Origin: Bacteroidales bacterium | GTDB lineage: Bacteria; Bacteroidota; Bacteroidia; Bacteroidales; P3 | Length of the DNA stretch: 51,807 nt | NCBI GenBank assembly: GCA_017530105.1 | Contig: JAFXMW010000143.1 | Span: 1 to 51,807, forward strand | Direction of reading: 5' to 3' | Shown here: piece after piece, positions 24,473 through 34,574 of the stretch | How positions within the stretch are numbered: position 1 is the stretch's first letter | Layout: each line of letters opens with the position of its first letter | Program-made: the position numbers and the translations under genes | The notes under the pieces: generated by a model | Told to the model about the DNA's origin: nothing | The model's database searches: none | Seen by the model: only the letters and a program-made list of their open reading frames with translations

Positions 24473-26947
24473 TTAGGATTCTTTCTTCTTTTTGCTATCA
24501 GACTCACCGTCACCATAGCCATAGCCATAACCGTAACCATAGCCGTAACCATAGCCATAACCATAGCCATAACCATAGCCATAACCGTAACCATAGCCGT
24601 AACCATAACCGCCATAACGACGCTTAATAATCGGGACATCAGTCATGATAATTGCCATATTCTTGAACTTATCCTTATCACGCAACTCCTGAATGAAGGG
24701 GAAAGAACTCTTGTTCAGATATCCCACACGCATTACATAAGTGGTAAGGTCGGCACAATGATTAATAATCGAAGCATCGGCAACAATCTGAGCAGGTGTA
24801 GAGTCAAGAATAATATAATCGTAATTCTCCCTCAAAAATTCAACCAGATTATCCATCTTATTGTCTAATAATAATTGGGTTGCATTGGGAGGAGTTTTCT
24901 CACAAACAATATAATCGAGATATGGAGAAGTCTCACTGTGCATGATGATTTTATCAAATTCATTCTCTTTGCCCAACATATAGTGAATCAAACCCATACG
25001 ATTATGTCGGTCAATAGTCTTTGAAAGGCTACGCTTACGTAAGTCACAGTCAATCAAAATTGTTTTCTTCCCAAGATATGCCAGAGACAATGCCAAGTTA
25101 AGGGCAACAAAAGATTTACCTTCACCTGGTATTGTAGATACAGTCTGAATTACCTTCTGACCATCCTTCAAGAAGAACGGAATATTGGAATGAAGTATTC
25201 TGAATGCCTCCGTCACCACATCGGTACCATTGGCTGTGACAATAATTTCATCATTGGCACGCCCTTCTGGTTTCTGAGGAATTTCACCCAAAATCGGGAT
25301 GGTAAGAGCCTTTTCAATATCGAACTTCGAACGAAGCTTAACATTGAAGAAACTAATGCCGAACATAATAAGTGCAGGGAGCAACACGCCACAAATCAAA
25401 CCAACCAAAATATGCATTGAAAGGTGCGGACCAAGATTAGAACGCACGGCAGGCTCTACAACTTTGGCTTTAGCAACTGTAACAGCAAGATTCATGGCAT
25501 TCTCTTCACGTTTGCTCAACAAATACAAATACAATTCTTCTTTAATCTTTTGCTGACGGGAAACCTCAGAGAGAGCCTTCGTTTGAGTTGGCATAGCAGA
25601 TATCTGTCCCTGGGTTCGTGACTCCTGTGCACGAGCACTCTGAAGTCGAATATTAACTGAGTTCAACAGATTATCTACTGCTGCCAGAATAGCATTGCGG
25701 TTTGCTTCCATTCGCTGAAGCAGGGTTCGCACTTGAGGGTTCTTGGATCCAGCAGTGTTAAGTATCTTTTGATATTGAAGCAATTCACTATTATACTGGT
25801 TTATCATGTTTTGCACGCCAGCACTCGCGATACCAACATTTCCAGGCAATAATTCTTCTTTATTGGCTGGATCAAGCATATATGACTTGATAGAATTAAT
25901 CATTGACAATTGAGCCTCCAAGTCTGCAACCTCATCTGTATATCGCGTACCTGTTTGTAACAACATACCTGATGCACTAGAAAAGTCTGTCAAACGAGCA
26001 CTCTTTTTTAATTGTTCAACCTTAGTATCAACGTCACCAAGTTCTCCGGAAATAAGGGCAATACGATCTGAAACAAATTGTTCTGTCTTCTCAGCAATCA
26101 AATTCTTATCATTGATTCCATCTTCATTGTATGCATCAACCATTGCATTGGTAACATCCTTTGCACGCTGCTCGTTATTGTCCGTATAAACTATAGCTAT
26201 AACCGATGCATTTTTATTCACACGACTTACAGACAGACGACGGATTAACTGATATGCTTTTGTCATAACAGGACATTCCGCCATTTCATACGTAGTCTTA
26301 AAATTCTTATTAGAAAAATATGGTGTCTTGTCTATCGTAAAGGACACATATTTATTAGCAGCAACCGGATCCGTATAATATGCCGTTCCTTTCTTTTTTG
26401 TAGACCCTCCTGTAACCGTAGAAATCTCATATCCATAACGGCTCATATCAATTGGAGTTACTTTCACCACTATATTCACATCTGTAATTTCTGCATTTTT
26501 TGTAAACACCTTTAACTCTAACGGACGGTCTTTATAGTATGAATTCTTTGTAAATAGTCCCGAACGATTACAAGTATTATTTAAGTTCAAGCGGGTAACA
26601 ACATTTTTTGCTAAAGAAGAAGATTTTAATAAATAGATTTCATCGCTCAAAGAATGTGCGCCTATATCCTCTCCTACATTATTTAGGATTGCATCAATAG
26701 TTCTATAGTGATGCTGTCTATCAGAATCGTCACGCACCATGATTGTTGTGCGATATTCATACTCCTTTGGTTTGGTTTTAAAAATTACACCAGCTATCAC
26801 TAGGCAAACGAACAATGATAGCGCAAACCAATACCAATTATTGATAACGATAAAAACTAAATCCTTCAAGGAAATAGTACTTTCAGAATCCGGATTACTT
26901 TTGGTTTGTGAATTCTGAACATTCTTTATTTGTTGCGGATTTTCCAT
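24473..26947 (-). CDS. Wzc-like polysaccharide co-polymerase and tyrosine autokinase with a Gly-Tyr tail
   Basis: The 824-residue inner-membrane protein has a Wzz chain-length domain bounded by membrane helices near residues 35-55 and 505-530. A long helical periplasmic part lies between them. The cytoplasmic kinase domain (about 570-770) has Walker A '[15 protein letters not shown]', Walker A' '[12 protein letters not shown]' and Walker B 'YIILDSTPA'. The C-terminus is (Gly-Tyr)16 followed by '[13 protein letters not shown]'; bacterial tyrosine kinases end in a Tyr cluster that is autophosphorylated, but a perfect dipeptide array this long is unusual. With the Wza-like gene upstream and rfb genes downstream it forms the export machine of a surface polysaccharide. 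Confidence 0.92.
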   Translation of the reverse strand: MENPQQIKNVQNSQTKSNPDSESTISLKDLVFIVINNWYWFALSLFVCLVIAGVIFKTKPKEYEYRTTIMVRDDSDRQHHYRTIDAILNNVGEDIGAHSLSDEIYLLKSSSLAKNVVTRLNLNNTCNRSGLFTKNSYYKDRPLELKVFTKNAEITDVNIVVKVTPIDMSRYGYEISTVTGGSTKKKGTAYYTDPVAANKYVSFTIDKTPYFSNKNFKTTYEMAECPVMTKAYQLIRRLSVSRVNKNASVIAIVYTDNNEQRAKDVTNAMVDAYNEDGINDKNLIAEKTEQFVSDRIALISGELGDVDTKVEQLKKSARLTDFSSASGMLLQTGTRYTDEVADLEAQLSMINSIKSYMLDPANKEELLPGNVGIASAGVQNMINQYNSELLQYQKILNTAGSKNPQVRTLLQRMEANRNAILAAVDNLLNSVNIRLQSARAQESRTQGQISAMPTQTKALSEVSRQQKIKEELYLYLLSKREENAMNLAVTVAKAKVVEPAVRSNLGPHLSMHILVGLICGVLLPALIMFGISFFNVKLRSKFDIEKALTIPILGEIPQKPEGRANDEIIVTANGTDVVTEAFRILHSNIPFFLKDGQKVIQTVSTIPGEGKSFVALNLALSLAYLGKKTILIDCDLRKRSLSKTIDRHNRMGLIHYMLGKENEFDKIIMHSETSPYLDYIVCEKTPPNATQLLLDNKMDNLVEFLRENYDYIILDSTPAQIVADASIINHCADLTTYVMRVGYLNKSSFPFIQELRDKDKFKNMAIIMTDVPIIKRRYGGYGYGYGYGYGYGYGYGYGYGYGYGYGYGYGYGDGESDSKKKKES
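24515..24610 (-). repeat. Sixteen tandem hexamers encoding the Gly-Tyr tail
   Basis: Units of CCATAG, CCATAA or CCGTAA (plus-strand reading) follow one another without a break. Each unit encodes one Gly-Tyr pair on the minus strand, so gain or loss of units changes the number of tyrosines without shifting the frame. Confidence 0.95.
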
Positions 26948-26993
26948 AACAAGTTTATATTATTGAAAATGTGACCGAAATAATTACCATTTA

Positions 26994-27809
26994 TTATTTT
27001 AGATACCTATTAGCTAGGATATAATAGTAGAATGCCGATGAGAGGACAGACACAATTGATATTGCACTTGAAATATATGTCATTATCATAGGATCCCTAT
27101 TCGCGGCTCTCTTCCTCCTCATATTTGGCTCTACATAGACCACATCATTCTGATGCAGGTAATAGTATGGAGAATCAAATATTGATTGAGAAGTAAGGTC
27201 CACTTCACCTATTGTGCGTAAACCATTTTCCTCACGGATAATGGTAACGTTCTGGCGTTGTCCATATATGGTAAGGTCTCCCACCATACTTAAAGCTTCA
27301 AATATCGTCAGACGTTCACCCGAAACCACCAACTGCCCTGGACGAGACACATCACCCAGCACACACACTTTAAAATTCATCAATTTTACAGTGACAACTG
27401 GGTCAATAATATGGCCTTCACTAATAAGCCTGTTTTCGATTAAAGCTGCCAATTCATTATGCGTGAGACCAACCACATGAATTTTCCCCAAAACTGGGAA
27501 TATAATATCTCCATCATGATTTACAAGATAACCAGACACAGCTGAACTTCCGGGATTCATTACTACTCCTTGCGAAATAGCAATCTTGTTTGTTTCTTGG
27601 TTAAATTGGATTGTAGACTCTGGAGTCTCACTCTCGACATGAATGCCAAGCAGGTCATTTGCCTGAATTCCTCCTGAGAACTGCCCTTTCAATGCAAAAG
27701 CGGAATCCCTTTGCGCATCATTAATATAAGCTATCTCCACCATAGGTCTACATGAAACGACCAAAACAGAAAATAGCACTACACAAGTAAATAATTTTAG
27801 TATTTTCAT
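26994..27809 (-). CDS. Wza-like polysaccharide export outer-membrane lipoprotein
   Basis: The 271-residue protein begins with a lipoprotein signal ending 'VLVVSC' (lipid Cys20). The Poly_export domain includes 'GSAVSGYLVNHDGDIIFPVLG' split around residues 90-110 ('YLVNHDGDIIFPVLGKIHV'). A SLBB domain has 'VCVLGDVSRPGQLVVSGERL'-type sequence (about 150-170). A C-terminal hydrophobic helix (about 245-265) probably spans the outer membrane, as Wza does. It is the first gene of the surface-polysaccharide run and has a promoter at 27891. Confidence 0.92.
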   Translation of the reverse strand: MKILKLFTCVVLFSVLVVSCRPMVEIAYINDAQRDSAFALKGQFSGGIQANDLLGIHVESETPESTIQFNQETNKIAISQGVVMNPGSSAVSGYLVNHDGDIIFPVLGKIHVVGLTHNELAALIENRLISEGHIIDPVVTVKLMNFKVCVLGDVSRPGQLVVSGERLTIFEALSMVGDLTIYGQRQNVTIIREENGLRTIGEVDLTSQSIFDSPYYYLHQNDVVYVEPNMRRKRAANRDPMIMTYISSAISIVSVLSSAFYYYILANRYLK

Positions 27810-27890
27810 GCCATTAATATATTTATCATTAATTTAAGTATCAATACATTATAATAACGTTTAACAAAAACGCTTTCCGTCGTAATTTTG

Positions 27891-27898
27891 CAAAGATA
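27891..27898 (-). promoter_or_regulatory. Bacteroidota -7 element of the polysaccharide run
   Basis: TATCTTTG on the minus strand, 82 bases before the Wza-like start. A plus-strand TAATTTTG abuts it at 27883-27890. The rest of the 27810-28204 gap is AT-rich with A/T homopolymer runs (27900-27945) and no gene that I can see. Confidence 0.7.
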
Positions 27899-28092
27899 CT
27901 ATTTTTTTTGTTTTCAAACATTTTTTTGAACAAAAAAAAATCAAAATTAGGTAAATTTTTTCACGCTTACGTTTGAACCAAGACTAATAAAGCATAAATC
28001 CATCATCAATTTTGCAGTACATTCTTCCCATCATTTATCAATTCTGTTTGGGGGCGACGAGTCGTTTTTTTCGATAAATAGAAAAAAAAGTG

Positions 28093-28100
28093 TATCTTTG
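28093..28100 (+). promoter_or_regulatory. Bacteroidota -7 element of the nucleotidyltransferase / nuclease pair
   Basis: TATCTTTG followed by CATC lies 105 bases before the start at 28205 and after an A/T-rich stretch. Confidence 0.75.
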
Positions 28101-28204
28101 CATCAATATTCTGAACTTCCCTATTGGCTGAGCACAACAGCACCTTTCGCTTTTGTACCATTCGTTTCCACGGGAAAAAGATAATAATATGTAAGACGGA
28201 TAAT

Positions 28205-28951
28205 ATGCAAGCATTTATTCCTGCCGCAGGTCTCGGGACGCGCTTACGTCCGCTCACCGACCAACGCCCAAAAGCATTGGTTGAGATTCTTGGCACACCT
28301 CTTCTCAAGATTACAATAGACAACCTGACAAGGCAAGGTGTATCAAAAATCGTAGTTAATGTACATCATTTTGCGCAACTTGTATGCGATTATCTTCACC
28401 AACATTCATGGAATGCTGAAGTGATTGTATCCGATGAACGTGATTTACTACTCGATACCGGAGGCGGCCTAAAAAAAGCAGCGAACCTATTCACTTCTAA
28501 TGAACCTATTATAATCCATAATGTCGACGTACTTTCGGCAATCGAACTCAACAAAATGCTCCAAATCCACTATGAAAAAAAAAGCATAGCCACACTCGCC
28601 GTAAGCCAACGCCAGTCCTCACGATTCTTACTATTCGACACAGAAGGGAACCTGACAGGATGGACAAACACCAAAACCAAAGAATATCTCTGGGTTAATC
28701 CAGACAATGACAACCAAACCTACTCGCAAATGGCTTTTAGTGGCATCACAATTATAGAACCCAAACTTCTCGATTTGCTACCCCCTGCCAACAAACCATA
28801 TCCTATTATTCCTGCCTATCTCAATATCGCCAAACATCATAGAATAAGCCAATTCCAGCACAATGCTGAAGACTGGATAGATGTCGGTACTCCAGAAAGA
28901 TTACAACAGGCAGAATTATGGATGAAACAACACGAACTCACATTTAACTAA
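28205..28951 (+). CDS. Sugar-phosphate nucleotidyltransferase, MurU-like
   Basis: The 248-residue protein opens with 'QAFIPAAGLGTRLRPLTDQR', the NTP-transferase signature, then 'PKALVEILGTPLL', 'DTGGGLKKAA' and 'IHNVDVL'. The short length without a hexapeptide tail, and the 'LDTGGG' motif, match MurU / HddC-type enzymes, which load MurNAc-1-P or heptose-1-P with UTP or GTP. The usual MurU partner (an AmgK kinase) is not adjacent, so the substrate is undecided. The start at 28205 is chosen because the signature begins there. It lies 15 bases before the nuclease gene. Confidence 0.85.
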   Translation: MQAFIPAAGLGTRLRPLTDQRPKALVEILGTPLLKITIDNLTRQGVSKIVVNVHHFAQLVCDYLHQHSWNAEVIVSDERDLLLDTGGGLKKAANLFTSNEPIIIHNVDVLSAIELNKMLQIHYEKKSIATLAVSQRQSSRFLLFDTEGNLTGWTNTKTKEYLWVNPDNDNQTYSQMAFSGITIIEPKLLDLLPPANKPYPIIPAYLNIAKHHRISQFQHNAEDWIDVGTPERLQQAELWMKQHELTFN

Positions 28952-28966
28952 TACATCCCAATAATC

Positions 28967-31786
28967 ATGGAATCATTTCTCTCCAACATAGCCAACCGCC
29001 TTTGTACGGAACATTCAGAAGACCTAAGTAAAGTTACCGTTGTCTTTAACAATCGGCGTCCCAGTCTCTTCCTACGCCAAGAACTACTAAAAAAAAGCCA
29101 AACACCATTTTTCCTCCCCACCATGATGGGCATGGATTCGTTTATAGCCGAATGTGCAAGCATGGAAATCGTTCCAAACGATTTGTTACTTTTCTACCTT
29201 TTCCACATTCATACTACCATCGCAAACACACCGTGCAACGACATCCCTTACGAATCCTTCGAAAGCTTTATGCCTTTAGGGGAGATAATGGTATCAGATT
29301 TCAACGAAATAGACCTATATTGTGCCAATGCAGAACAACTGTTCGACAATCTGCATGATTTGAAAGAAATAGGAGAATGGGATATTGAGACAGGCAACCT
29401 TACACCTTTCCAGGAAAGATATCTTCGCTTCTACAAACGCCTTTACCAATACTACACCAACCTGAACAAACAACTTTCCCTACGCAACCAAGCTTATCCT
29501 GGAATGGCGTACAGACATGTTGCCGAGAACATCGACGAAGTGATAAATCAAGTCGGCGACAGGTATTTCTGTTTCGTTGGATTCAATGCTTTATCAACCA
29601 GCGAAGAAATCATCATAAGAAGACTTGTGTCTGCAGGAAAAGCCTCATTCTATACCGATGGCGACCCCTACTATTTCAACAATGTCCAACACGAAGCAGG
29701 CTTTTTTCTCCGCAAACATCAGTCCATCTCTCCTGAGTCCTACCACAATTATAATGACCATTTTTCAGCTGAAAACAAAAAAATAACAGTGGTTAGCTGT
29801 CCTGAGAACATCCTGCAATGTAAATATGTCGGTCACACTCTTGAACAAGAAATGGCCAATACTCCTCAAAACCAAATGAACGACACCGCCATCATATTAG
29901 CCGACGAATCCCTTTTGCTTCCCATGTTAAACTCACTCCCTTCAGAAATAAAGACGGCAAACATAACCATGGGATTCCCACTAACCAACACCAATATACA
30001 CTCCCTTGCACTAAAACTGATTTCACTCCACCAAAGAAGGCACGGACAAACCTTCTATCACCAAGATATTTTGGATATCCTATCCGACCAATCAATATGT
30101 AAACTACTTGGAACAAGCCATCTACACTCAAAACTTAATAATGTCATGTTTCAAAATCATGTCATTTATACCGACCTCCAAACCTTGAATGAACTATGCC
30201 AAAAAACCGGCACCGACATATCCCCTATAACCCATCTATTTTGCAACAACACTCCCTCCCCCGACGACTTCCTAATACTATTGCATCAAACTATTCATCT
30301 ATTATTATTTGATTCAAAAGCACTCGACTCCAATCTAAGAGAAAAAGAAGCTGCAGCATGCCTGCTAACCATTGTCGACCACCTGCAACAAATACAATCA
30401 GAATACCACTACATTGACAATCTAAACATACTAAAACGGATTTACATCCGTCTGGCACAAAGAAATACTGTATCCTTTTACGGAGAACCCCTAAGCGGAG
30501 TACAAATTCTCGGTGTGCTGGAGGCTCGAAACCTCGACTTCAAAAGAATATTCCTCCTTTCCGTCAACGAAGGTACCATGCCTACATCCCGCAGTTTCAA
30601 CTCCCTAATACCACATAACCTGAAAACAGCTTTTGGTCTCCCGACTTTTCACGAAAAAGATGCTGTTTACGCCTACAACTTCTACCGGCTTCTACAACGG
30701 GCACAAGACATACATATACTCTACAGCACCGAGTCTGACATCATGGGAAAAGGCGAACCCAGCCGATTCATCCAACAAATACGGAGGGAACTCGTCAATC
30801 AATTTCCTGACACTCTGACCCTGAAAGAAAAAGTCGTCTCTGCCGACAACCTCACCCCTTCTTGGAAAAACAAAAACGACGGAACCAAAAGTCCCTCTGT
30901 CTTAACTCGCATTACAGAAATAATCAACCAAGGTCTCTCCCCTTCGGCTCTCAACAAATACCGTGGCTGTCCGCTGAAATTCTACTATGAAAACGTTCTC
31001 GGTATCGAAGAACCCGATCAAATGAATGACAGCTTGGAACAAAACGAATTAGGCAGTTGCATTCATGCCGCCCTTGAATCCATCTACACCACCTGTCTTG
31101 GACACGAAGTAAAACCCGAAACACTGCAACAAGCCATTGACAACATCGACACAATCCTCGACCAAGTTTTCACCGATCAATTCCACAACGGACGCTCCCT
31201 TTCCGGCCGCAACCATTTCCTGAAATCTGTTGCCAAAATGCAAATAACCGACTTCCTCAAATCAGAAATCAAATACCTTAATTCTGTCGGAAACATTGAA
31301 ATAATAGGCTTGGAACAACGACTATCTCAAAACATCGACATAACCGTCGGAGAAGAGAACCACCGCGTGCTCATCACCGGCATCGCCGACCGCATTGACA
31401 TTTCCAACGACACCATCCGAGTGATTGACTACAAGTCCGGAAAAGTCGACAAGAACGAATTACAGGTTGCCGATGCCGAACCCGACTGGACTGCCGTCTC
31501 CGACAAATGGTTCCAATTGATGACCTATGAATGGCTCTTCCACCACACTCACTCTGGCTCCCAACCCCATGTCTCCGGCATCTTCCCACTTCGTCACCTC
31601 AACTCACAACTTCTCACTGCCTCTTGGGAAGGCTCCGATATCATTACTCCCCAGCATCTGAACACTTTCGACTCCATGCTCCGACAACTCATTTCCGAAC
31701 TGCTCAACCCCGACATACCATTCTACCCAAACCACGACAGCAAACTATGCACATTCTGTCCCTTCAACGAAATCTGCAACACATAA
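28967..31786 (+). CDS. AddB-like PD-(D/E)XK nuclease family protein
   Basis: The 939-residue protein resembles the AddB/RexB subunit of recombination nucleases. Its N-terminal half is a degenerate helicase-like part without a clear Walker A. The C-terminal third is a RecB-type nuclease: 'SPSALNKYRGCPLKFYYENV' (about 665-685), 'GSCIHAALESIY', then 'ITGIADRIDI' and 'VIDYKSGK' with the catalytic Asp and Lys, and 'FQLMTYEWL'. Cysteines at the end, 'LCTFCPFNEICN', with the Cys in 'YRGCP', would hold the [4Fe-4S] cluster typical of AddB. No AddA gene is in the window. It probably acts in double-strand break repair. Confidence 0.87.
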   Translation: MESFLSNIANRLCTEHSEDLSKVTVVFNNRRPSLFLRQELLKKSQTPFFLPTMMGMDSFIAECASMEIVPNDLLLFYLFHIHTTIANTPCNDIPYESFESFMPLGEIMVSDFNEIDLYCANAEQLFDNLHDLKEIGEWDIETGNLTPFQERYLRFYKRLYQYYTNLNKQLSLRNQAYPGMAYRHVAENIDEVINQVGDRYFCFVGFNALSTSEEIIIRRLVSAGKASFYTDGDPYYFNNVQHEAGFFLRKHQSISPESYHNYNDHFSAENKKITVVSCPENILQCKYVGHTLEQEMANTPQNQMNDTAIILADESLLLPMLNSLPSEIKTANITMGFPLTNTNIHSLALKLISLHQRRHGQTFYHQDILDILSDQSICKLLGTSHLHSKLNNVMFQNHVIYTDLQTLNELCQKTGTDISPITHLFCNNTPSPDDFLILLHQTIHLLLFDSKALDSNLREKEAAACLLTIVDHLQQIQSEYHYIDNLNILKRIYIRLAQRNTVSFYGEPLSGVQILGVLEARNLDFKRIFLLSVNEGTMPTSRSFNSLIPHNLKTAFGLPTFHEKDAVYAYNFYRLLQRAQDIHILYSTESDIMGKGEPSRFIQQIRRELVNQFPDTLTLKEKVVSADNLTPSWKNKNDGTKSPSVLTRITEIINQGLSPSALNKYRGCPLKFYYENVLGIEEPDQMNDSLEQNELGSCIHAALESIYTTCLGHEVKPETLQQAIDNIDTILDQVFTDQFHNGRSLSGRNHFLKSVAKMQITDFLKSEIKYLNSVGNIEIIGLEQRLSQNIDITVGEENHRVLITGIADRIDISNDTIRVIDYKSGKVDKNELQVADAEPDWTAVSDKWFQLMTYEWLFHHTHSGSQPHVSGIFPLRHLNSQLLTASWEGSDIITPQHLNTFDSMLRQLISELLNPDIPFYPNHDSKLCTFCPFNEICNT

Positions 31787-31816
31787 AAAAATAATTTTCA
31801 AAACAAAAAATATTCG

Positions 31817-31824
31817 TATCTTTG
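31817..31824 (+). promoter_or_regulatory. Bacteroidota -7 element of the OmpA/TPR lipoprotein gene
   Basis: TATCTTTG followed by CAG lies 103 bases before the ATG at 31927. Confidence 0.75.
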
Positions 31825-31926
31825 CAGATTGATAAACAAGTTTCCTTCTAGACCGCATAGCCGTCTAAAGGACTGATATATATATTTGTACGACATAAAA
31901 CGAAAATAAAATATATAAATATACCA

Positions 31927-33756
31927 ATGAGAAAATCACTATTAACACTCCTCATGGCCACTGCTATCCTGCTTACTGGATGCAGCGGATTGTCCAAAAT
32001 GAAGTCTAATAGCAAAAAAATTCGCTATCAGGCCAATCCCGACCCTGTTGAAGTCCGTGACGACAAAGTGGTGGTTAACTTCACCGCATCTGTCCCTGCC
32101 AAATATTTCGACAAGGGAGCAGCGTTATTCATCCAACCCGTTTTCACATGGGAAGGCGGTTCCACACCCCTCGACCCCATCACCGTGAAAGGCGAGTCCG
32201 TCTCCGGCCCCGGAACCACCATCAACTACACCACCGGCGGGCGTTTCACCTACAACGATGCCCTTGACTACAAACCCGGCATGGAAACAGGCAAAGTAAC
32301 CCTCGCCCCTGTAGCCTACAAATCCTCCACCGTCGACGACGAAGCCCTCTTTGCCGACCAGATTGTGGAACAACACAAAGGCGTTGTCTTCCCCACCGTC
32401 CTCATCTCCGACGGTGTCAACATCACATCCGAATGGATTGACATTCGCGGCAACATCTCAATAGCCCCCCTCAACTACAACAAAAAACAAGGAGTTGTCG
32501 AAACTGCCGACATCTATTTCCCCAACGGAACCTCCATTCTTGACTGGGGATGCGACATGAACGTCCGTTTCAACGCCCAATACACCGTCAACGACCTCAA
32601 ACGTGTCATGCTCGAAAACGGCCTGCCCAAACAAATCACCATCACCGGATGGGCATCGCCCGAAGGCGAAGAAACCGCCAATGTTGGAGTCTCCAAAAAC
32701 CGTGCCGACATCGCCACTGCCGAACTGCGCCGTGTTCTCGACGATGTCCTCACTACCATGGCTCGCCGTGCCAAGGTTAAACCCCAAGATTTGGAATACT
32801 ACAAACACAACCAGCTTAAAAAGATGGTCATCACCACCCGCGCCGCCGGCGAGGACTGGGTACATTTTGTCGTCATGGTTGAAGAAAGCGGCATCCAAGA
32901 CCGCCACGCCATCGTCAACGTAGTCGAAACCCAGCAGAACCTTGTCAAACGCGAACAGATGATTCGCAACTACGCCGAAACATATCCTCAGTTGGAACGC
33001 GACATCTTCCCCAACCTCCGCCGTGCCCAGATTGCCCTCTACTACTCCGAAGCACGCCTCACCGATGTCGAACTGGCCAAACAAGCCACCCTCAACCCCT
33101 CCAAACTCTCCTTCGACGAACTCATGTATGCCGCTTACATCAACTACAATTTCGACACCAAAATGAAATACTACAAATGGGCCACCGAAAACCATAGCGC
33201 CGAATGGGGTGCCTGGAACAACGCCGGTGCCATCGCCTTCTACCTCGGCGACTTCCCCGAGGCTGAACGTTACCTGAAAGTAGCCCGCGACCTCAACCCC
33301 CACAACCCCGATGTCCTCAACAACACCGGCCTCCTCTGCCTTGCACAGAAAGACTACACCCTTGCCAAATACTACTTCGAAGAAGCCCAGCGCCAAGGCA
33401 GCTCCGACGCTGAAGCCAACATCCCCCTCCTCAACCTCAAACGCGGCAACTACGAAGAAGCACAGAAACTCCTCAAAGGCTCCTCATGCAACTACAACCT
33501 CGCCTTCGCACAACTCATGAACGACGAAACCGAGAACTGCATCCGCACCCTCAACTGCTGCCTCGACCAGTCCGCCGAAGTCTACTACCTCCGTGCTGTG
33601 GCCTATGCCCGCCTTGGCGACCGCGAAAACTGCCTCAAGAACCTCCAAGGTTCCGTCGACCAAGAATACGACTACAAACGCAAAGCCGCCGTCGACACCG
33701 AGTTCCGCGCTTACTGGGACGACCCCGACTTCAAACTGGTAATCAAACTCTACTGA
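31927..33756 (+). CDS. Large envelope lipoprotein with OmpA-like and TPR regions
   Basis: The 609-residue protein has a lipoprotein signal ending 'ILLTGC' (Cys19). A beta-rich N-terminal half (to about 200) is followed by an OmpA-like region (about 200-330) with 'ITITGWASPEGEETANVGVS' and 'KNRADIATAELRRVL', which resembles the peptidoglycan-binding helix. Tetratricopeptide repeats follow from about 400 to 560 ('WNNAGAIAFYLGDFPEAERY', 'VLNNTGLLCLAQKDYTLAKY'). This plan occurs widely in Bacteroidales, but I cannot assign a named role; an outer-membrane to peptidoglycan tether or assembly factor is likely. It is transcribed alone, with a promoter at 31817 and a terminator at 33787. Codons strongly favour C in third position. 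Confidence 0.8.
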   Translation: MRKSLLTLLMATAILLTGCSGLSKMKSNSKKIRYQANPDPVEVRDDKVVVNFTASVPAKYFDKGAALFIQPVFTWEGGSTPLDPITVKGESVSGPGTTINYTTGGRFTYNDALDYKPGMETGKVTLAPVAYKSSTVDDEALFADQIVEQHKGVVFPTVLISDGVNITSEWIDIRGNISIAPLNYNKKQGVVETADIYFPNGTSILDWGCDMNVRFNAQYTVNDLKRVMLENGLPKQITITGWASPEGEETANVGVSKNRADIATAELRRVLDDVLTTMARRAKVKPQDLEYYKHNQLKKMVITTRAAGEDWVHFVVMVEESGIQDRHAIVNVVETQQNLVKREQMIRNYAETYPQLERDIFPNLRRAQIALYYSEARLTDVELAKQATLNPSKLSFDELMYAAYINYNFDTKMKYYKWATENHSAEWGAWNNAGAIAFYLGDFPEAERYLKVARDLNPHNPDVLNNTGLLCLAQKDYTLAKYYFEEAQRQGSSDAEANIPLLNLKRGNYEEAQKLLKGSSCNYNLAFAQLMNDETENCIRTLNCCLDQSAEVYYLRAVAYARLGDRENCLKNLQGSVDQEYDYKRKAAVDTEFRAYWDDPDFKLVIKLY

Positions 33757-33786
33757 TTTTTGGACGTATTAAAGATTCATGATAAG

Positions 33787-33824
33787 ATGTAGGAATAACT
33801 CGTTTTATTCCTACATTCTTTTTT
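33787..33824 (+). terminator. Terminator after the OmpA/TPR lipoprotein gene
   Basis: ATGTAGGAATAA and TTATTCCTACAT form a perfect 12-bp stem on a six-base loop, followed by TCTTTTTT. Confidence 0.9.
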
Positions 33825-33836
33825 AAAATTCAGCCT

Positions 33837-34574
33837 ATGAACATCTTCACATCACTGAAACGGCAAATCCCCAACCTCATCACCCTTGGCAACCTCACCT
33901 GTGGAGTGGTAGCCTGCTACATGGCCTCGCAAGGGTTCCTCTGGCAAGCTGCGGTCTACATCATTGCCGGCATCTTCCTTGATTTCTTCGACGGTCTTGC
34001 TGCCCGCCTTCTCGGTGTGGCATCGCCCGTAGGCAAAGAACTCGACTCGCTGGCCGACGTAGTCACCTCAGGTGTGGCTCCCGCGCTCATCCTGTTCAAG
34101 ACTATTCCCACGAACCCCACTTGGCTGTATATCCTCAGCCTTGCGGCATTTCTTATGCCAGCCTTTGCCGCTTACCGTCTTGCAAAGTTCAATCTCGACA
34201 CCCGCCAAAGCCATAGTTTCCTCGGACTTCCTGCACCCTCCAACGCTCTCATTTGGGTGGGGCTTGCATTACTGTCCAACAACTCGACTTACCCTCCATA
34301 CCCTCTGCTCGACAACTATTTCTATTTCTATGTCGCACTCATCGTCCTCTCACTCATCACCGACATCCTAATGGTCAGCGAACTCCCCATGTTCTCGCTC
34401 AAATTCAACTTCAAAGACCTTTCGTGGAAAACCAATCGCATCCAATACATCTTCCTTATCGGCTGCGCCCTGATTATCGGCATCACCCGCCAGTGGTATG
34501 CCATTTCCATCCTCATCCTGTGGTACATCCTCCTCTCACTCCTCACCCAACGCAAACACCCCGCCAATGACTAA
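33837..34574 (+). CDS. pssA: CDP-diacylglycerol-serine O-phosphatidyltransferase
   Basis: The 245-residue membrane enzyme makes phosphatidylserine, the precursor of phosphatidylethanolamine. 'IPNLITLGNLTCGVVA' opens the protein. The CDP-alcohol phosphotransferase motif D-G-x2-A-R-x8-G-x3-D-x3-D is seen in 'FFDGLAARLLGVASPVGKEL' continuing 'DSLADVV'. About seven membrane helices follow. The end overlaps the queA start by 8 bases, so the two are co-translated. The decarboxylase gene (psd) is not in view. Confidence 0.92.
   Translation: MNIFTSLKRQIPNLITLGNLTCGVVACYMASQGFLWQAAVYIIAGIFLDFFDGLAARLLGVASPVGKELDSLADVVTSGVAPALILFKTIPTNPTWLYILSLAAFLMPAFAAYRLAKFNLDTRQSHSFLGLPAPSNALIWVGLALLSNNSTYPPYPLLDNYFYFYVALIVLSLITDILMVSELPMFSLKFNFKDLSWKTNRIQYIFLIGCALIIGITRQWYAISILILWYILLSLLTQRKHPAND

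Noticed and set aside
24515..24610. CRISPR-like tandem repeat
   Set aside because: There are no spacers; units are contiguous, six bases long and in frame within a kinase gene.
24388..24868. Plus-strand frames with His-Ser-Asn or Ile-Thr-Val repeats
   Set aside because: They are other readings of the hexamer array that encodes the Gly-Tyr tail of the kinase.
32458..33396. Minus-strand 312-codon frame opposite the OmpA/TPR lipoprotein
   Set aside because: The opposite strand carries a clear signal peptide, OmpA-like motifs and TPRs; the Gly/Val/Phe-rich mirror is a codon-bias artefact.
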